Assembly (NCBI GenBank): GCA_026874595.1
Contig: CM049308.1
Location: forward strand, 97,016,624 to 97,080,623
Direction: 5' to 3'
Length of the DNA: 64,000 nucleotides
Source: Sipunculus nudus
Taxonomy: Eukaryota; Annelida; Sipuncula; Golfingiida; Sipunculidae
The translations under genes and the position numbers were made by a program. Positions 14,060-24,700 of this stretch are shown in pieces. The first letter of the stretch is position 1; every line of letters starts with the position of its first letter. The notes beneath the pieces are model-generated. The model made no database searches and was not told the DNA's origin. It saw nothing but the letters and a program-made list of their open reading frames with translations.

Positions 14060-15203
14060 GTCACAAAGCTTCTCATAATGAAGAGATGATGGTGCCACAA
14101 ATCTTCTTAAAATTAAGATTTGATGGTGCCACTAAACGTCTCATAATGAAGAGTTGATGGTGCCACAAAGCGTCTCATAATGAAAATTTTGATGGTGCCA
14201 CAAAGCGTCTCATAATGAAGATTTGATGGTGCCACAAAGTGTCTCATAATGAAGAGTTGATGGTGCCAAAAAGCGTCTCATAATGAAGATTTGATGGTTC
14301 CACAAAACGTCTCATAATGAAGAATTGATGGTGCCTCAAAGCGTCTCATAATGAAGAGTTGATGGTGCCACAAAGCGTCTCATAATGAAGAGTTGATTGT
14401 GCCACAAAGCGTCTCATAATAAAGAGTTGATGGTGCCACAAAGCGTCTCATAATGAAGAGTTGATGGTGCCACAAAGCGTCTCATAATGAAGAGTTGATG
14501 GTGCCACAAAGCGTCTCATAAAGAAGAGTTGATGGTGCCACAAAGCGTCTCATAATGAAGATTTGATGGTGCCACAAAGTGTCTCATAATGAAGAGTTGA
14601 TGGTGCCAAAAAGCGTCTCATAATGAAGATTTGATGGTTCCACAAAACGTCTCATAATGAAGAATTGATGGTGCCTCAAAGCGTCTCATAATGAAGAGTT
14701 GATGGTGCCACAAAGCGTCTCATAATGAAGAGTTGATTGTGCCACAAAGCGTCTCATAATAAAGAGTTGATGGTGCCACAAAGCGTCTCATAATGAAGAG
14801 TTGATGGTGCCACAAAGCGTCTCATAATGAAGAGTTGATGGTGCCACAAAGCGTCTCATAAAGAAGAGTTGATGGTGCCACAAAGCGTCTCATAATGAAG
14901 AGTTGATGGTGCCACAAAGCGTCTCATAATGAAGTGTTGATGGTGCCACAAAGCGTCTCATAATGAAGAGTTGATGGTGCCACAAAGCGTCTCATAATGA
15001 AGATTTTGATGGTGCCCCAATCGTCTCATAATGAAGATTTGATGGTGCCACAAAGCGTCTAATAATGAAGAGTTGATGGTGCCACAAAACGTCTCATAAT
15101 GAAGAGTTGATGGTACCACAAAGCGTCTCATAATGAAGATTTGATGGTTCCACAAAGTGTCTCATAATGAAGAGGTGATGGTGCCACAAAGCGTCTCATA
15201 ATG

Positions 15204-15207
<4 letters not shown>
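14060..15207. repeat. 34-bp minisatellite (array 2, left part), about 34 copies
   Basis: Tandem 34-bp units contain GATGGTGCCACAAAGCG and then TCTCATAATGAAG. The main variation is AGTT or ATTT at the unit end. Each unit carries the odd palindrome TCATAATGA. A ten-unit block (from about 14234) is repeated 340 bp downstream (from about 14574), including a rare CCAAAAAGC variant and a CTTCATTAT-side mutation series, so the array grew by block duplication. The array is interrupted at 15208 by the poly-A tail of a LINE and resumes at 21364. Confidence 0.96.

Positions 15208-15237
<30 letters not shown>
15208..15237 (-). other. LINE poly-A tail (poly-T on plus strand)
   Basis: Thirty consecutive T on the plus strand are followed by interrupted T and CT runs (to about 15255). 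This marks the 3' end of the minus-strand LINE. The first three T may belong to the host repeat, which ends GATTT. Confidence 0.9.
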
Positions 15238-15823
15238 CTTTTTTTTCTCTCTCTATGATGTCTCAGATTTGTACTTGTTCTTTATTTTCGAAAAATAGGT
15301 TTCATCATTGACATCATAGACTATTAGGAAACTTACAACAGTAAATTACAAACCAAATATCAGTGTAATACAAGTACAATTCCATGTTTTACATGCGAGT
15401 ACCATATAAATCTGTCAAGGTTCATTTAGTTTTAGAATTTTCATGACTTTAAGATATTACAAAAACTCAAATTTCCAGTATACAATTTTTGTATCCTGTA
15501 GGTACATTGTTACATATACAAATATATATTTATATAAAACTTTCTGATTACCAGTTCATGTATTTACGTAAAAAATGTTTACCACTGAACATTCAATTAT
15601 TTCAATCATCATTCTTTTCAAAAATTTACAAGTTTGTCTCGCAGAACTTCACAAGTCAAATGGTGAAATCAATACAAACCCTGACGTTTCCTATTATGTT
15701 AACATTTCATACTATATTCACATAAATTGAAACAAATATCATACATTATATACACACTCATGAAGCCGAAAGGGTCACCGCCTGGCTGTATATAGCAAAA
15801 TGATAGTAGTTGAATAATATACA

Positions 15824-18800
15824 TCACTTCAGGTTTAGTATAGTATGAGGAATTGGTTTCCATTTTATTTCATGTATAGTACTTTTGTGCCTTTTTTCCG
15901 CCACTTTGCGTTCAAGATATTCAAATCTTGTCAGTTTTGTCACATACTGATCCAATGAAAGAGGTGCCAGATTATTCCTATTACTAAAAACCATGATCTT
16001 GTAGACCAACATCAACATATTTACAAGCGCAGCATGTTCTGATTTTTCTGCTCCAGTGTATAAAAGTTGACGACCGAGGCTTGGCATCTCTAATCCAAAA
16101 TTTTTAGCCCAAGACTTAATTTGCAAGTAAAAGTTTTTGGAAATGTGACATTCACAGAATAAATGATAAATAGATTCATTTTCAGTGAAACAATAAGAAC
16201 ATCTGTTTGTGTCTGTTATCCTCCATCTAAATAGATTTTCGTTAACAGAAAGGATGTTATGCAGAATTCTAAACTGGAATTGCCTTAGATACATGTCTAG
16301 AGTGGTCTTATAAACGTAATTAATTGCTCGTTTCAAGTTAAAGTCTTTATACAGGTTTGGTAACTTTATTTTGAAGATTGGTTCAGAAGTTTTACATGAT
16401 ATTATTTTGTTGTAGACACTTCTGAATGTGAGTTTGTCCAAATCTAGAACAACGTCATTGTAGGATATAAATACATTATTTAATACAGAAGAACTATTAA
16501 CCTCAATATATCTGTTAAAATCATTATCCTGAAACCATTTTTGTGGAATAGCCCTTTGCAGAGCTATCCAGTGGATATAGTATTTGTTGTAAGCATAACT
16601 GTTTTTTGCTACAACTTCCTCAAATTTTCTTTTTTCACCTCTGTCATTGTACAAATCACGAACATACTTTAAACCAAGAATATCAAGAAAATAATAATAG
16701 ACTGATTTACCTCCTATCTTGATGTATCTATTATTCCATAGATGTTGTGTCAAGACTGTTTCTTTACTTAATGGTTCCCCGGAAGTAACAGAGTGCCATA
16801 CATCAAGGCAACGTAAATAAAAAGATGACATTCCTATTTTTAGAATTTCAGGATCCAAGTTACCTCTGATATTTTTCATTCCACCAACGCGTTTAAAATA
16901 AAGATTAGGTATTATTGCATACTTTCTCGTGTCACCTGTGATGATTTTCTTCATCCACATAAATCTTTGAGTTTCTATTATTGTATTAATATCAGGCAGC
17001 CTCAAGCCACCGTTCCCATAGTTATTGATAAGGACATTATATTTTATTTTCGGTTTCCTTCCATGCCATATGAAATCAACCATGACATTTTTTACAGTCT
17101 TAACGAATTCTCTTGGTGGTTCCAGAATGTTTGTTACGTATATTATTTTTGAAATGCCTAAGGATTTTAAGATCACATTTTTACCAAATATGGTTAAAGG
17201 CCTCTGTCTCCATACATTTAGAAGTGTCTTTAACTGTTCCAATATTTTAGTAAAATTTAATACATTGGAAAGATTTTTATCATGTGTATGCCATATCCCT
17301 AATATTTTTAGTGCTTCGGTATTAAGGTCTATCCATTTAAAACGTTCCATTTTATTATACACAGGTTGCTTCGTTGTCCATGCTGCTTCACATTTTTCAT
17401 AATTTATCTTAATAGACGAAAGCTGCGCAAATTTATCCAACACTGAGCATAATGCAACCATTGAGTCTATGTCTTTCAGAAAAAATGTGGTATCGTCTGC
17501 ATACATACACTGTTTAATTTCAAAGCCGTTAATATTAATCCCTTTGATAGACACAGATTTACGTACCATTATTGCTAGGATTTCAATTGCCATGACAAAC
17601 AAATATGGCGCCAGGGGGTCTCCTTGTCTGGTACCTTTTGCTACACTGACATATCCTGTAGTGTAACCGTTATTTATAATACAGCTTTGGATATCGTTAT
17701 GAAGAAGTTGTATCCATTTAATAAAATCTGTCTGGAAGCCAAACTTTTCCAAAACACTGAACATATAGTTATGATCTATGGAGTCGAAAGCAGCAGCAAA
17801 ATCAACGGCAAACAAGATATTTGGTTTATTTTCTTTAATACAGTAATCTAAGATATCACAAATTAAGCGGTTCGTTTCACAAATGTTTCTCCCGGGAACA
17901 AAGGCCGTTTGGTCCTCATTAATAAGATGAGGAAGAACAGCTTTTACGCGCCCTGCTAAAATTTTACTCAATATCTTATAATCGACATTTAACAAACTAA
18001 TTGGTCGCCATGATGAGATTAAACGATTATCTTTACCTGGTTTTTCTATCAAAGTAACCACTGCTTGCCTTTGACTTGAAGTTAGCTTACCCTCCTCAAA
18101 ACATCTGTTTAAACAATTAACGAGATCCTTTCCGACGAGATCAAAAAATTTTATATAGAATTCTTTTGGCAATCCATCATTCCCGGGAGTTTTATTATTT
18201 TTCATTTGTTTCAATGTTGATAGGACTTCTTTTTCTGAGATCATTCCATCACAACTAGCTGCTTGCATATCTGATAGGACTGGAGTATCATACTCTGACA
18301 GAAGTTGTGTACACTCTTGTTTTGAAAAGGTACCAGTACAGGTGTACTTTTCTTCATAAAATCTTTTCAGTTCTATCATAATTTTACGCTGATCTGTTAT
18401 ATCTATCCCATTACACAATAATTTTCTTATGGTTGTTTTGCTTTTGTTTTTTCTTTCCAAATTCATAAAGTACTTTGAATTACGCTCCCCTTCTTCAAAC
18501 CATGTGATTCTAGACCTTATCATGGAGCCATCGACTATTCTCTCATAATGCTTATCTATTTCTCGAGATATTTGATCGATCTCCGTTTGATTATTACTGT
18601 TATGCAAGTTGAATTTTACATCCTTTAAACTTTTCTCTAGGTTTTTCAGTATAAGCTTTTCACGTCTACATTTTCTTTTAGAATATGAGATTGAATATTC
18701 TCTTATTTTAAACTTTAGATATTCCCACCATTTTGTTTCCCTATCTTTGTTTTCATAATGCTCTTTCCACTTTTTTATGTTTTCTCGCATTGATGACACA

Positions 18801-19600
18801 AAAACTGGATCTTCCAGGAGGGACAAATTTAATTTCCAGAAGGACGGGCCATGTTTACAACCACTTGGCGATTTGAAGTCACATTTCACTGCCGAGTGAT
18901 CTGTTAAAATTGCTGGAATTATATTAACCTGTATGACCTGATTATTCAAATTACTGGAGATTAGAATATAATCAAGCCTTCTATTTATAGTATGTTTTTT
19001 ACTACTCAAAGTGAAATTCGAATAAGAGGGATTCCTTAATCTCCATATATCAATTAATCCATATGTTTGTATGAAGCCTTGAACACTCTCAATGGACTTC
19101 AACTTTGGCTGGTAATTCCCACCCTGCGTATCAATTTTATCAAAACATAAATTAAAATCACCGCACCAGATTATATTAGTATGTGGCTCCAACTCAATAA
19201 GCTTTAGTTTTTCGGCCATTTCATGAAAATAGCGTACTTGTTCAGTTTCGGTGTTTGGAGCGTAAGTATTTATAAACAAAAAAGATTGTCCTTGAAAATT
19301 TGCTTTTAGATAAACAGTGCGCCCTTCGTTGTCTGTATGGAAGCTTATCTCAGAAATATCAACTTGTTTACCAACTAATACAGCTACACCCCTCGATTGG
19401 TTTGACCCATGTGAATAAAAGTGTAGCCCCTGCCAATCTTTCCTCCAAATATCTTCATCGCTTTTTAAACTATGCACCTCTTGTAAAAATATCAAACTCC
19501 GATTTCCACCATGATCAAGTTACCAATGAAAAATCTTTCTCCTTTTTCTGTACCCACGTAGACCTCTCACATTTAGGGTAATGACTGAAAAACCAGTCAT
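15824..19600 (-). CDS. LINE ORF2: endonuclease-reverse transcriptase (one premature stop)
   Basis: ORF2 encodes the protein that nicks target DNA and copies element RNA in place. I place its start at the ATG at 19598-19600, five residues before the endonuclease motif TLNVRG. An in-frame TAA (plus-strand bases 19520-19522) interrupts codon 27. The remaining 1,231 codons are open to the stop at 15824. Numbering from the Leu codon at 19495, visible motifs are LIFLQEVHS (1-9), GDFN (112-115), RRLDYIL (172-178) and TDH (198-200) of the APE-type endonuclease. Reverse transcriptase motifs follow: TPGNDGLP (436-443), SWRPISLLNVDYK (495-507), FAVDFAAAFD (562-571), GTRQGDP (621-627) and the catalytic YADD (665-668). 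A CX2C...H...C knuckle begins near 1099. Length and order match L1/Tx1 ORF2. The single nonsense codon makes this copy probably inactive unless it is a base error. Confidence 0.95.
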
Positions 19601-20569
19601 GATATTATTATCTCTATTAAAGACTTAACTTTAAGCACAATATTTTGCATTATAGTACTCACATGAAATTTCAATAGTACAGTTTCACAAAAATCTACAA
19701 ATTTATGTACCTGTGTGACACATTCTTTCAATTCGTATAGTATAGATATATTAGTCATAATGCTAAATGGAATGTTCAAAAATAAATTGAACAAATAGAA
19801 GACGCTGGACATTGATCGAGATAGTGTGAAATTAGAATTTGAATAAGCTTTAATAATTTTGACATTACTTTTTGAGGTAAAGATTAAGTTACCCCAAATC
19901 CAAAATGAAATGAAGAAAATGAACAATTTGGTACACCTATTGGTAGACTGGCTCCGGCGTTCTACGAGTTTTCCTCAAGATATTTATTGGAGAGAACCTG
20001 AATAATACAGAAGTAAAATTATTGCAAATATTGTTTGCCACCTATTATTTTTACTGCAGAAACATCCATGCAAGTAAATATTTACTCATTAACATATACA
20101 CAAAATATACATAAACATAAATGTGGATTATGGTAGATTGAGCACATGTTCAGGTTACTGTTGAATATTATCGTGACTTAAAGCCATTATATTCACAGTA
20201 TCAAAAATATAATGCCTCAATCAATAACAAAAAAGTAGGCTTATTTGTAAGAGAGGACAGAATTCTGTTTAATAGTGCAGTGGAACCTATCTGAACGACC
20301 ACCCGTCCAACAAAAAAAAAGGAAACGTTCACCAAGACCAGTCATTGAGCGGGCCGAAAGCTCCCTCACCGGCCAAAGACCATAACTAAACGCGGAAGAC
20401 TACCTCAGCCAAAAACACAGCTGGTCCCCCACACAGGCCTCACTGCATACATATATATATATTTATATATCCATATACATATACATACACACATATATAC
20501 ACACATATATATACATATCCATATAAACACAAATACACTCATATATTTGGGTGCATATCACATTCAATT
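19601..20569 (-). other. LINE inter-ORF region
   Basis: About 970 bp separate ORF1 from ORF2. The part nearest ORF2 is AT-rich and holds a 71-codon frame (19812 to 19597, minus) whose TGA overlaps the ORF2 ATG as ATGA. Its product is hydrophobic and unrecognised. The part nearest ORF1 contains an A run (about 20310), a GC-richer stretch (20330-20440) and a TA/CA-rich simple repeat (about 20446-20535). A gap this long is more than I would expect for this group, so a later insertion is possible. Confidence 0.6.
20446..20535. repeat. TA/CA-rich simple repeat inside the LINE
   Basis: An imperfect alternation of TATATA, CATATA and CACACATA motifs lies just downstream of the ORF1 stop codon on the element strand. 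Confidence 0.85.
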
Positions 20570-21400
20570 TCAATATTTTGATGTGGTAGAAGCAACTGGA
20601 GTGGATGACAGCTGCGGACCACCAACGACAGTTTCACAGTAACTACGGGGGGGATTTTGGATAAGCTGCTCGCACCAGGCTTGCAGTTTTCTGGTGCTTT
20701 CAAAGCGATTTGTCTTCCCTGCCCGATCTCTTACAAACACAACACCGTCTATGGTCCAGCAATCGTTAATCAGATTGTCCCTTTTTATTTGTAAAGCGGA
20801 TTTAAGCATGGCCAAACGTGTTCGCGTTAAATCCTCATTTACAAAAACACCTTTTGCTCTCTCACCTGCTAGTTTAAGTTTGGATTTACTTTTCATGACT
20901 GATTCCTTTGTCTTGTGTGACAAGAATTTAACAAGGATTTGTCTAGGCTTTCCTTGTGGCTCTGGACGTCCCACTCTGTGAGAACGTTCAATATCATGTT
21001 CGCTCATGTTAAGTCCCATTAAATCATTAGCCATTTTCACTACCATACTGTCTGTATTTTCTCCTCTCTGTTCTGGCCATGTATTTATTATGCGAACTGA
21101 GTTCCTTCTAGAATATTGTTGTTGTGTGTCCAGCTCTTCTTTCATGTCAGAAACAGTGTCTTCCAATTGAACAACCCGCTCATTGAGTTCATTAATTTTC
21201 TGCTCGTACACTTTTAGTTGTTGTTGTACTGAAGCATCGATGATACTTTTTAAAACACTCTGTACTGACTCAGTAGTTAATGCCTTTGTAAAAAACAGTG
21301 TAAATTTGTCCGAGTCTTCAATGAGAACAGGGGCATTATCATCTCTGAAGTCCAGGCTGGCCTGATAATGAAGATTTGATGGTTCCACAAAGTGTCTCAT
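20570..21400 (-). CDS. LINE ORF1: L1-like RNA-binding protein, 5' end fused to minisatellite
   Basis: The 276-residue ORF1 product is expected to coat element RNA. After a variable N-terminus, residues about 50-95 form a heptad-rich coiled coil (for example QKINELNERVVQLEDTVSDM). An RRM-like region follows, with RRNSVRI, DIERSHRVG and RQILVKF, and then a C-terminal basic region including NEDLTRTR. This layout is typical of L1/Tx1 ORF1. The first 13 residues, MRHFVEPSNLHYQ, are translated from the flanking 34-bp minisatellite read in reverse, so the ATG at 21398-21400 lies outside the element. The native ORF1 start was probably lost by 5' truncation. The frame is otherwise intact. Confidence 0.9.
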   Translation of the reverse strand: MRHFVEPSNLHYQASLDFRDDNAPVLIEDSDKFTLFFTKALTTESVQSVLKSIIDASVQQQLKVYEQKINELNERVVQLEDTVSDMKEELDTQQQYSRRNSVRIINTWPEQRGENTDSMVVKMANDLMGLNMSEHDIERSHRVGRPEPQGKPRQILVKFLSHKTKESVMKSKSKLKLAGERAKGVFVNEDLTRTRLAMLKSALQIKRDNLINDCWTIDGVVFVRDRAGKTNRFESTRKLQAWCEQLIQNPPRSYCETVVGGPQLSSTPVASTTSKY

Positions 21401-21784
21401 AATGACGAGTTGATGGTGCCAAAAAGCTTCTCATAATGAAGATTTGATGGTTCCACAAAGCGTCTCATAATGAAGAGGTGATGGTGCCACAAAGCGTCTC
21501 AAAATTAAGATTTGATGGTGCCATAAGCGTCTCATAATGAAGATTTGATGGTGCCACAAAGCGTCTCATAATGAAGAGTTGATTGTGCCACAAAGCGTTT
21601 CATAATGAAGATTTGATGGTGCCACACAGCGTCCTATAATTAAGATTTGATGGTGCCACAAAGCGTCTCATAAAGAAAAGTTGATTGTGCCACAATGCGT
21701 CTCATAAAGAAAAGTTGATGGTGCCACAAAGCGTCTAATAATGAGGAGCTGATGGTGACACAAAGCGTCTCATAAAGAAAAGTT
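21364..21784. repeat. 34-bp minisatellite (array 2, right part), about 12 copies
   Basis: The same 34-bp family as at 14060-15207 resumes immediately after the LINE 5' end. These copies are more diverged, with variants such as CATAAAGAAAAGTT and CACACAGCGTCC. The array ends at a direct junction with the 40-bp family, without unique sequence between them. Confidence 0.95.
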
Positions 21785-24700
21785 AATATGTGTGTGAGCT
21801 GCCTCCCAGATAATCTGGTCACCTGATATGTGTGTGAGCTGCCTCCCAGATAATCTGGTCACCTGATATGTGTGTGAGCTGCCTCCCAGATAATCTGGTC
21901 ACCTAATATGTGTGTGAGCTGCCTCCCAGATAATCTGGTCACCTGATACGTGTGTGAGCTGCCTCCCAGATAATCTGGTCACCTGATACGTGTGTGAGCT
22001 GCCTCCCAGATAATCTGGTCACCTGATGTGTGTGTGAGCTGCCTCCCAGATAATCTGGACACCTGATGTGTGGGTGAGCTGCCTCCCAGATAATCTGGTC
22101 ACCTGATATGTGTGTGAGCTGCCTTCCAGATAATCCGGTCACCTGATATGCGTGTGAGCTGCCTCCCAGATAATCTGGTCACCTGATATGTGTGTGAGCT
22201 GCCTCCCAGATAATCTGGTCACCTGATATGTGTGTGAGCTGCCTCCCAGATAATCTGGTCACCTGATATGTGTGTGAGCTGCCTCCCAGATAATCTGGTC
22301 ACCTGATATGTGTGTGAGCTGCCTCCCAGATAATCTGGTCACCTGATATGTGTGTGAGCTGCCTCCCAGATAATCTGTTCACCTGATGTGTGTGTGTGAG
22401 CTGCCTCCGAGATAATCTGGTCACCTGATGTGTGTGTGTGAGCTGCCTTCCAGATAATCTGGTCACCTGATATGTGTGTGAGCTGCCTCCCAGATAATCT
22501 GGTCACCTGATATGTGTGTGAGCTGCCTCCCAGATAATCTGGTCACCTGATGTGTGTGTGCTGCCTCCCAGATAATCTGGTCACCTGATGTGTGTGTGAG
22601 CTGCCTCCCAGATAATCTGGTCACCTGATATGTGTGTAAGCTGCCTCCCAGATAATCTGGTCACCTGATATGTGTGTGAGCTGCCTCCCAGATAATCTGG
22701 TCACCTGATATGTGTGTGAGCTGCCTCCCAGATAATCTGGTCACCTGATATGTGTGTGAGCTGCCTCCCAGATAATCTGGTCACCTGATATGTGTGTGAG
22801 CTGCCTCCCAGATAATCTGGTCACCTGATGTGTGTGAGCTGCCTCCCAGATAATCTGGTCACCTGATGTGTGTGGGCTGCCTCCCAGATAATCTGGTCAC
22901 CTGATGTGTGTGAGCTGCCTCCCAGATAATATGGTCACCTGATGTGTGTGAGCTGCCTCCCAGATAATCTGGTCACCTGATGTGTGTGAGCTGCCTCCCA
23001 GATAATCTGGTCACCTGATGTGTGTGAGCTGCCTCCCAGATAATCTGGTCACCTGATATGTGTGTGAGCTGCCTCCCAGATAATCTGGTCACCTGATATG
23101 TGTGTGAGCTGCCTCCCAGATAATCTGGTCACCTGATATGTGTGTGAGCTGCCTCCCAGATAATCTGGTCACCTGATATGTGTGTGAGCTGCCTCCCAGA
23201 TAATCTGGTCACCTGATATGTGTGTGAGCTGCCTCCCAGATAATCTGGTCACCTGATATGTGTGTGAGCTGCCTCCCAGATAATCTGGTCACCTGATGTG
23301 TGTGAGCTGCCTCCCAGATAATCTGGTCACCTGATGTGTGTGAGCTGGCTCCCAGATAATCTGGTCACCTGATGTGTGTGTGAGCTGCCTCCCAGATAAT
23401 CTGGTCACCTGATGTGTGTGTGAGCTGCCTCACAGATAATCTGGTCACCTGATACGTGTGAGAGCTGCCTCACAGATAATCTGGTCACCTGATGTGTGTG
23501 TGAGCTGCCTCCCAGATAATCTGGACACCTGATGTGTGGGTGAGCTGCCTCCCAGATAATCTGGTCACCTGATATGTGTGTGAGCTGCCTTCCAGATAAT
23601 CTGGTCACCTGATATGCGTGTGAGCTGCCTCCCAGATAATCTGGTCACCTGATATGTGTGTGAGCTGCCTCCCAGATAATCTGGTCACCTGATATGTGTG
23701 TGAGCTGCCTCCCAGATAATCTGGTCACCTGATATGTGTGTGAGCTGCCTCCCAGATAATCTGGTCACCTGATATGTTTGTGAGCTGCCTCCCAGATAAT
23801 CTGGTCACCTGATATGTGTGTGAGCTGCCTCCCAGATAATCTGGTCACCTGATATGTGTGTGAGTTGCCTCCCAGATAATCTGGTCCCTGATATGTGTGT
23901 GAGCTGCCTCCCAGATAATCTGGTCCCTGATATGTGTGTGAGCTGCCTCCCAGATAATCTGGTCACCTAATATGTGTGTGAGCTGCCTCCCAGATAATCT
24001 GGTCACCTGATGTGTGTGAGCTGCCTCCCAGATAATCTGGTCACCTGATGTGTGTGAGCTGCCTCCCAGATAATCTGGTCACCTGATGTGTGTGTGAGCT
24101 GCCTCCCAGATAATCTGGTCACCTGATATGTGTGTGAGCTGCCTCCCAGATAATCTGGTCACCTGATATGTGTGTGAGCTGCCTCCCAGATAATCTGGTC
24201 ACCTGATATGTGTGTGAGCTGCCTCCAAGATAATCTGGTCACCTGATATGTGTGTGAGCTGCCTCCCAGATAATCTGGTCACCTGATATGTGTGTGAGCT
24301 GCCTCCCAGATAATCTGGTCACCTGATATGTGTGTGAGCTGCCTCCCAGATAATCTGGTCACCTGATATGTGTGTGAGCTGCCTCCCAGATAATCTGGTC
24401 ACCTGATATGTGTGTGAGCTGCCTCCCAGATAATCTGGTCACCTGATATTGTGTTAGCTGCCTCCCAGATAATCTGGTCACCTGATATGCGTGTGAGCTG
24501 CCTCCCAGATAATCTGGTCACCTGATATGTGTGTGAGCTGCCTCCCAGATATTCTGGTCACCTGATATGTGTGTGAGCTGCCTCCCAGATAATCTGGTCA
24601 CCTGATATGTGTGTGAGTTGCCTCCCAGATAATCTGGTCCCTGATATGTGTGTGAGCTGCCTCCCAGATAATCTGGTCACCTAATTTGTGTGTGAGCTGC

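Larger units (their letters stand above)
15208..21363 (-). mobile_element. L1/Tx1-type non-LTR retrotransposon, near full length
   Basis: A 6.2-kb LINE lies on the minus strand inside the 34-bp minisatellite. Its 3' end is marked by the T run at 15208-15237 (a poly-A tail on the element strand). Upstream of this are a 3' UTR of about 585 bp, ORF2 (endonuclease plus reverse transcriptase), an inter-ORF region of about 1 kb and ORF1 (coiled coil plus RRM-like region). The motif set (SWRPISLLNVDYK, FAVDFAAAFD, YADD and a CX2C zinc knuckle near the ORF2 C-terminus) fits the L1/Tx1 group. ATAATGAAGATTT flanks both ends and could be a 13-bp target-site duplication, but the host repeat also contains this sequence. 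ORF1 starts in the flanking array, so the 5' end appears truncated. Confidence 0.93.
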
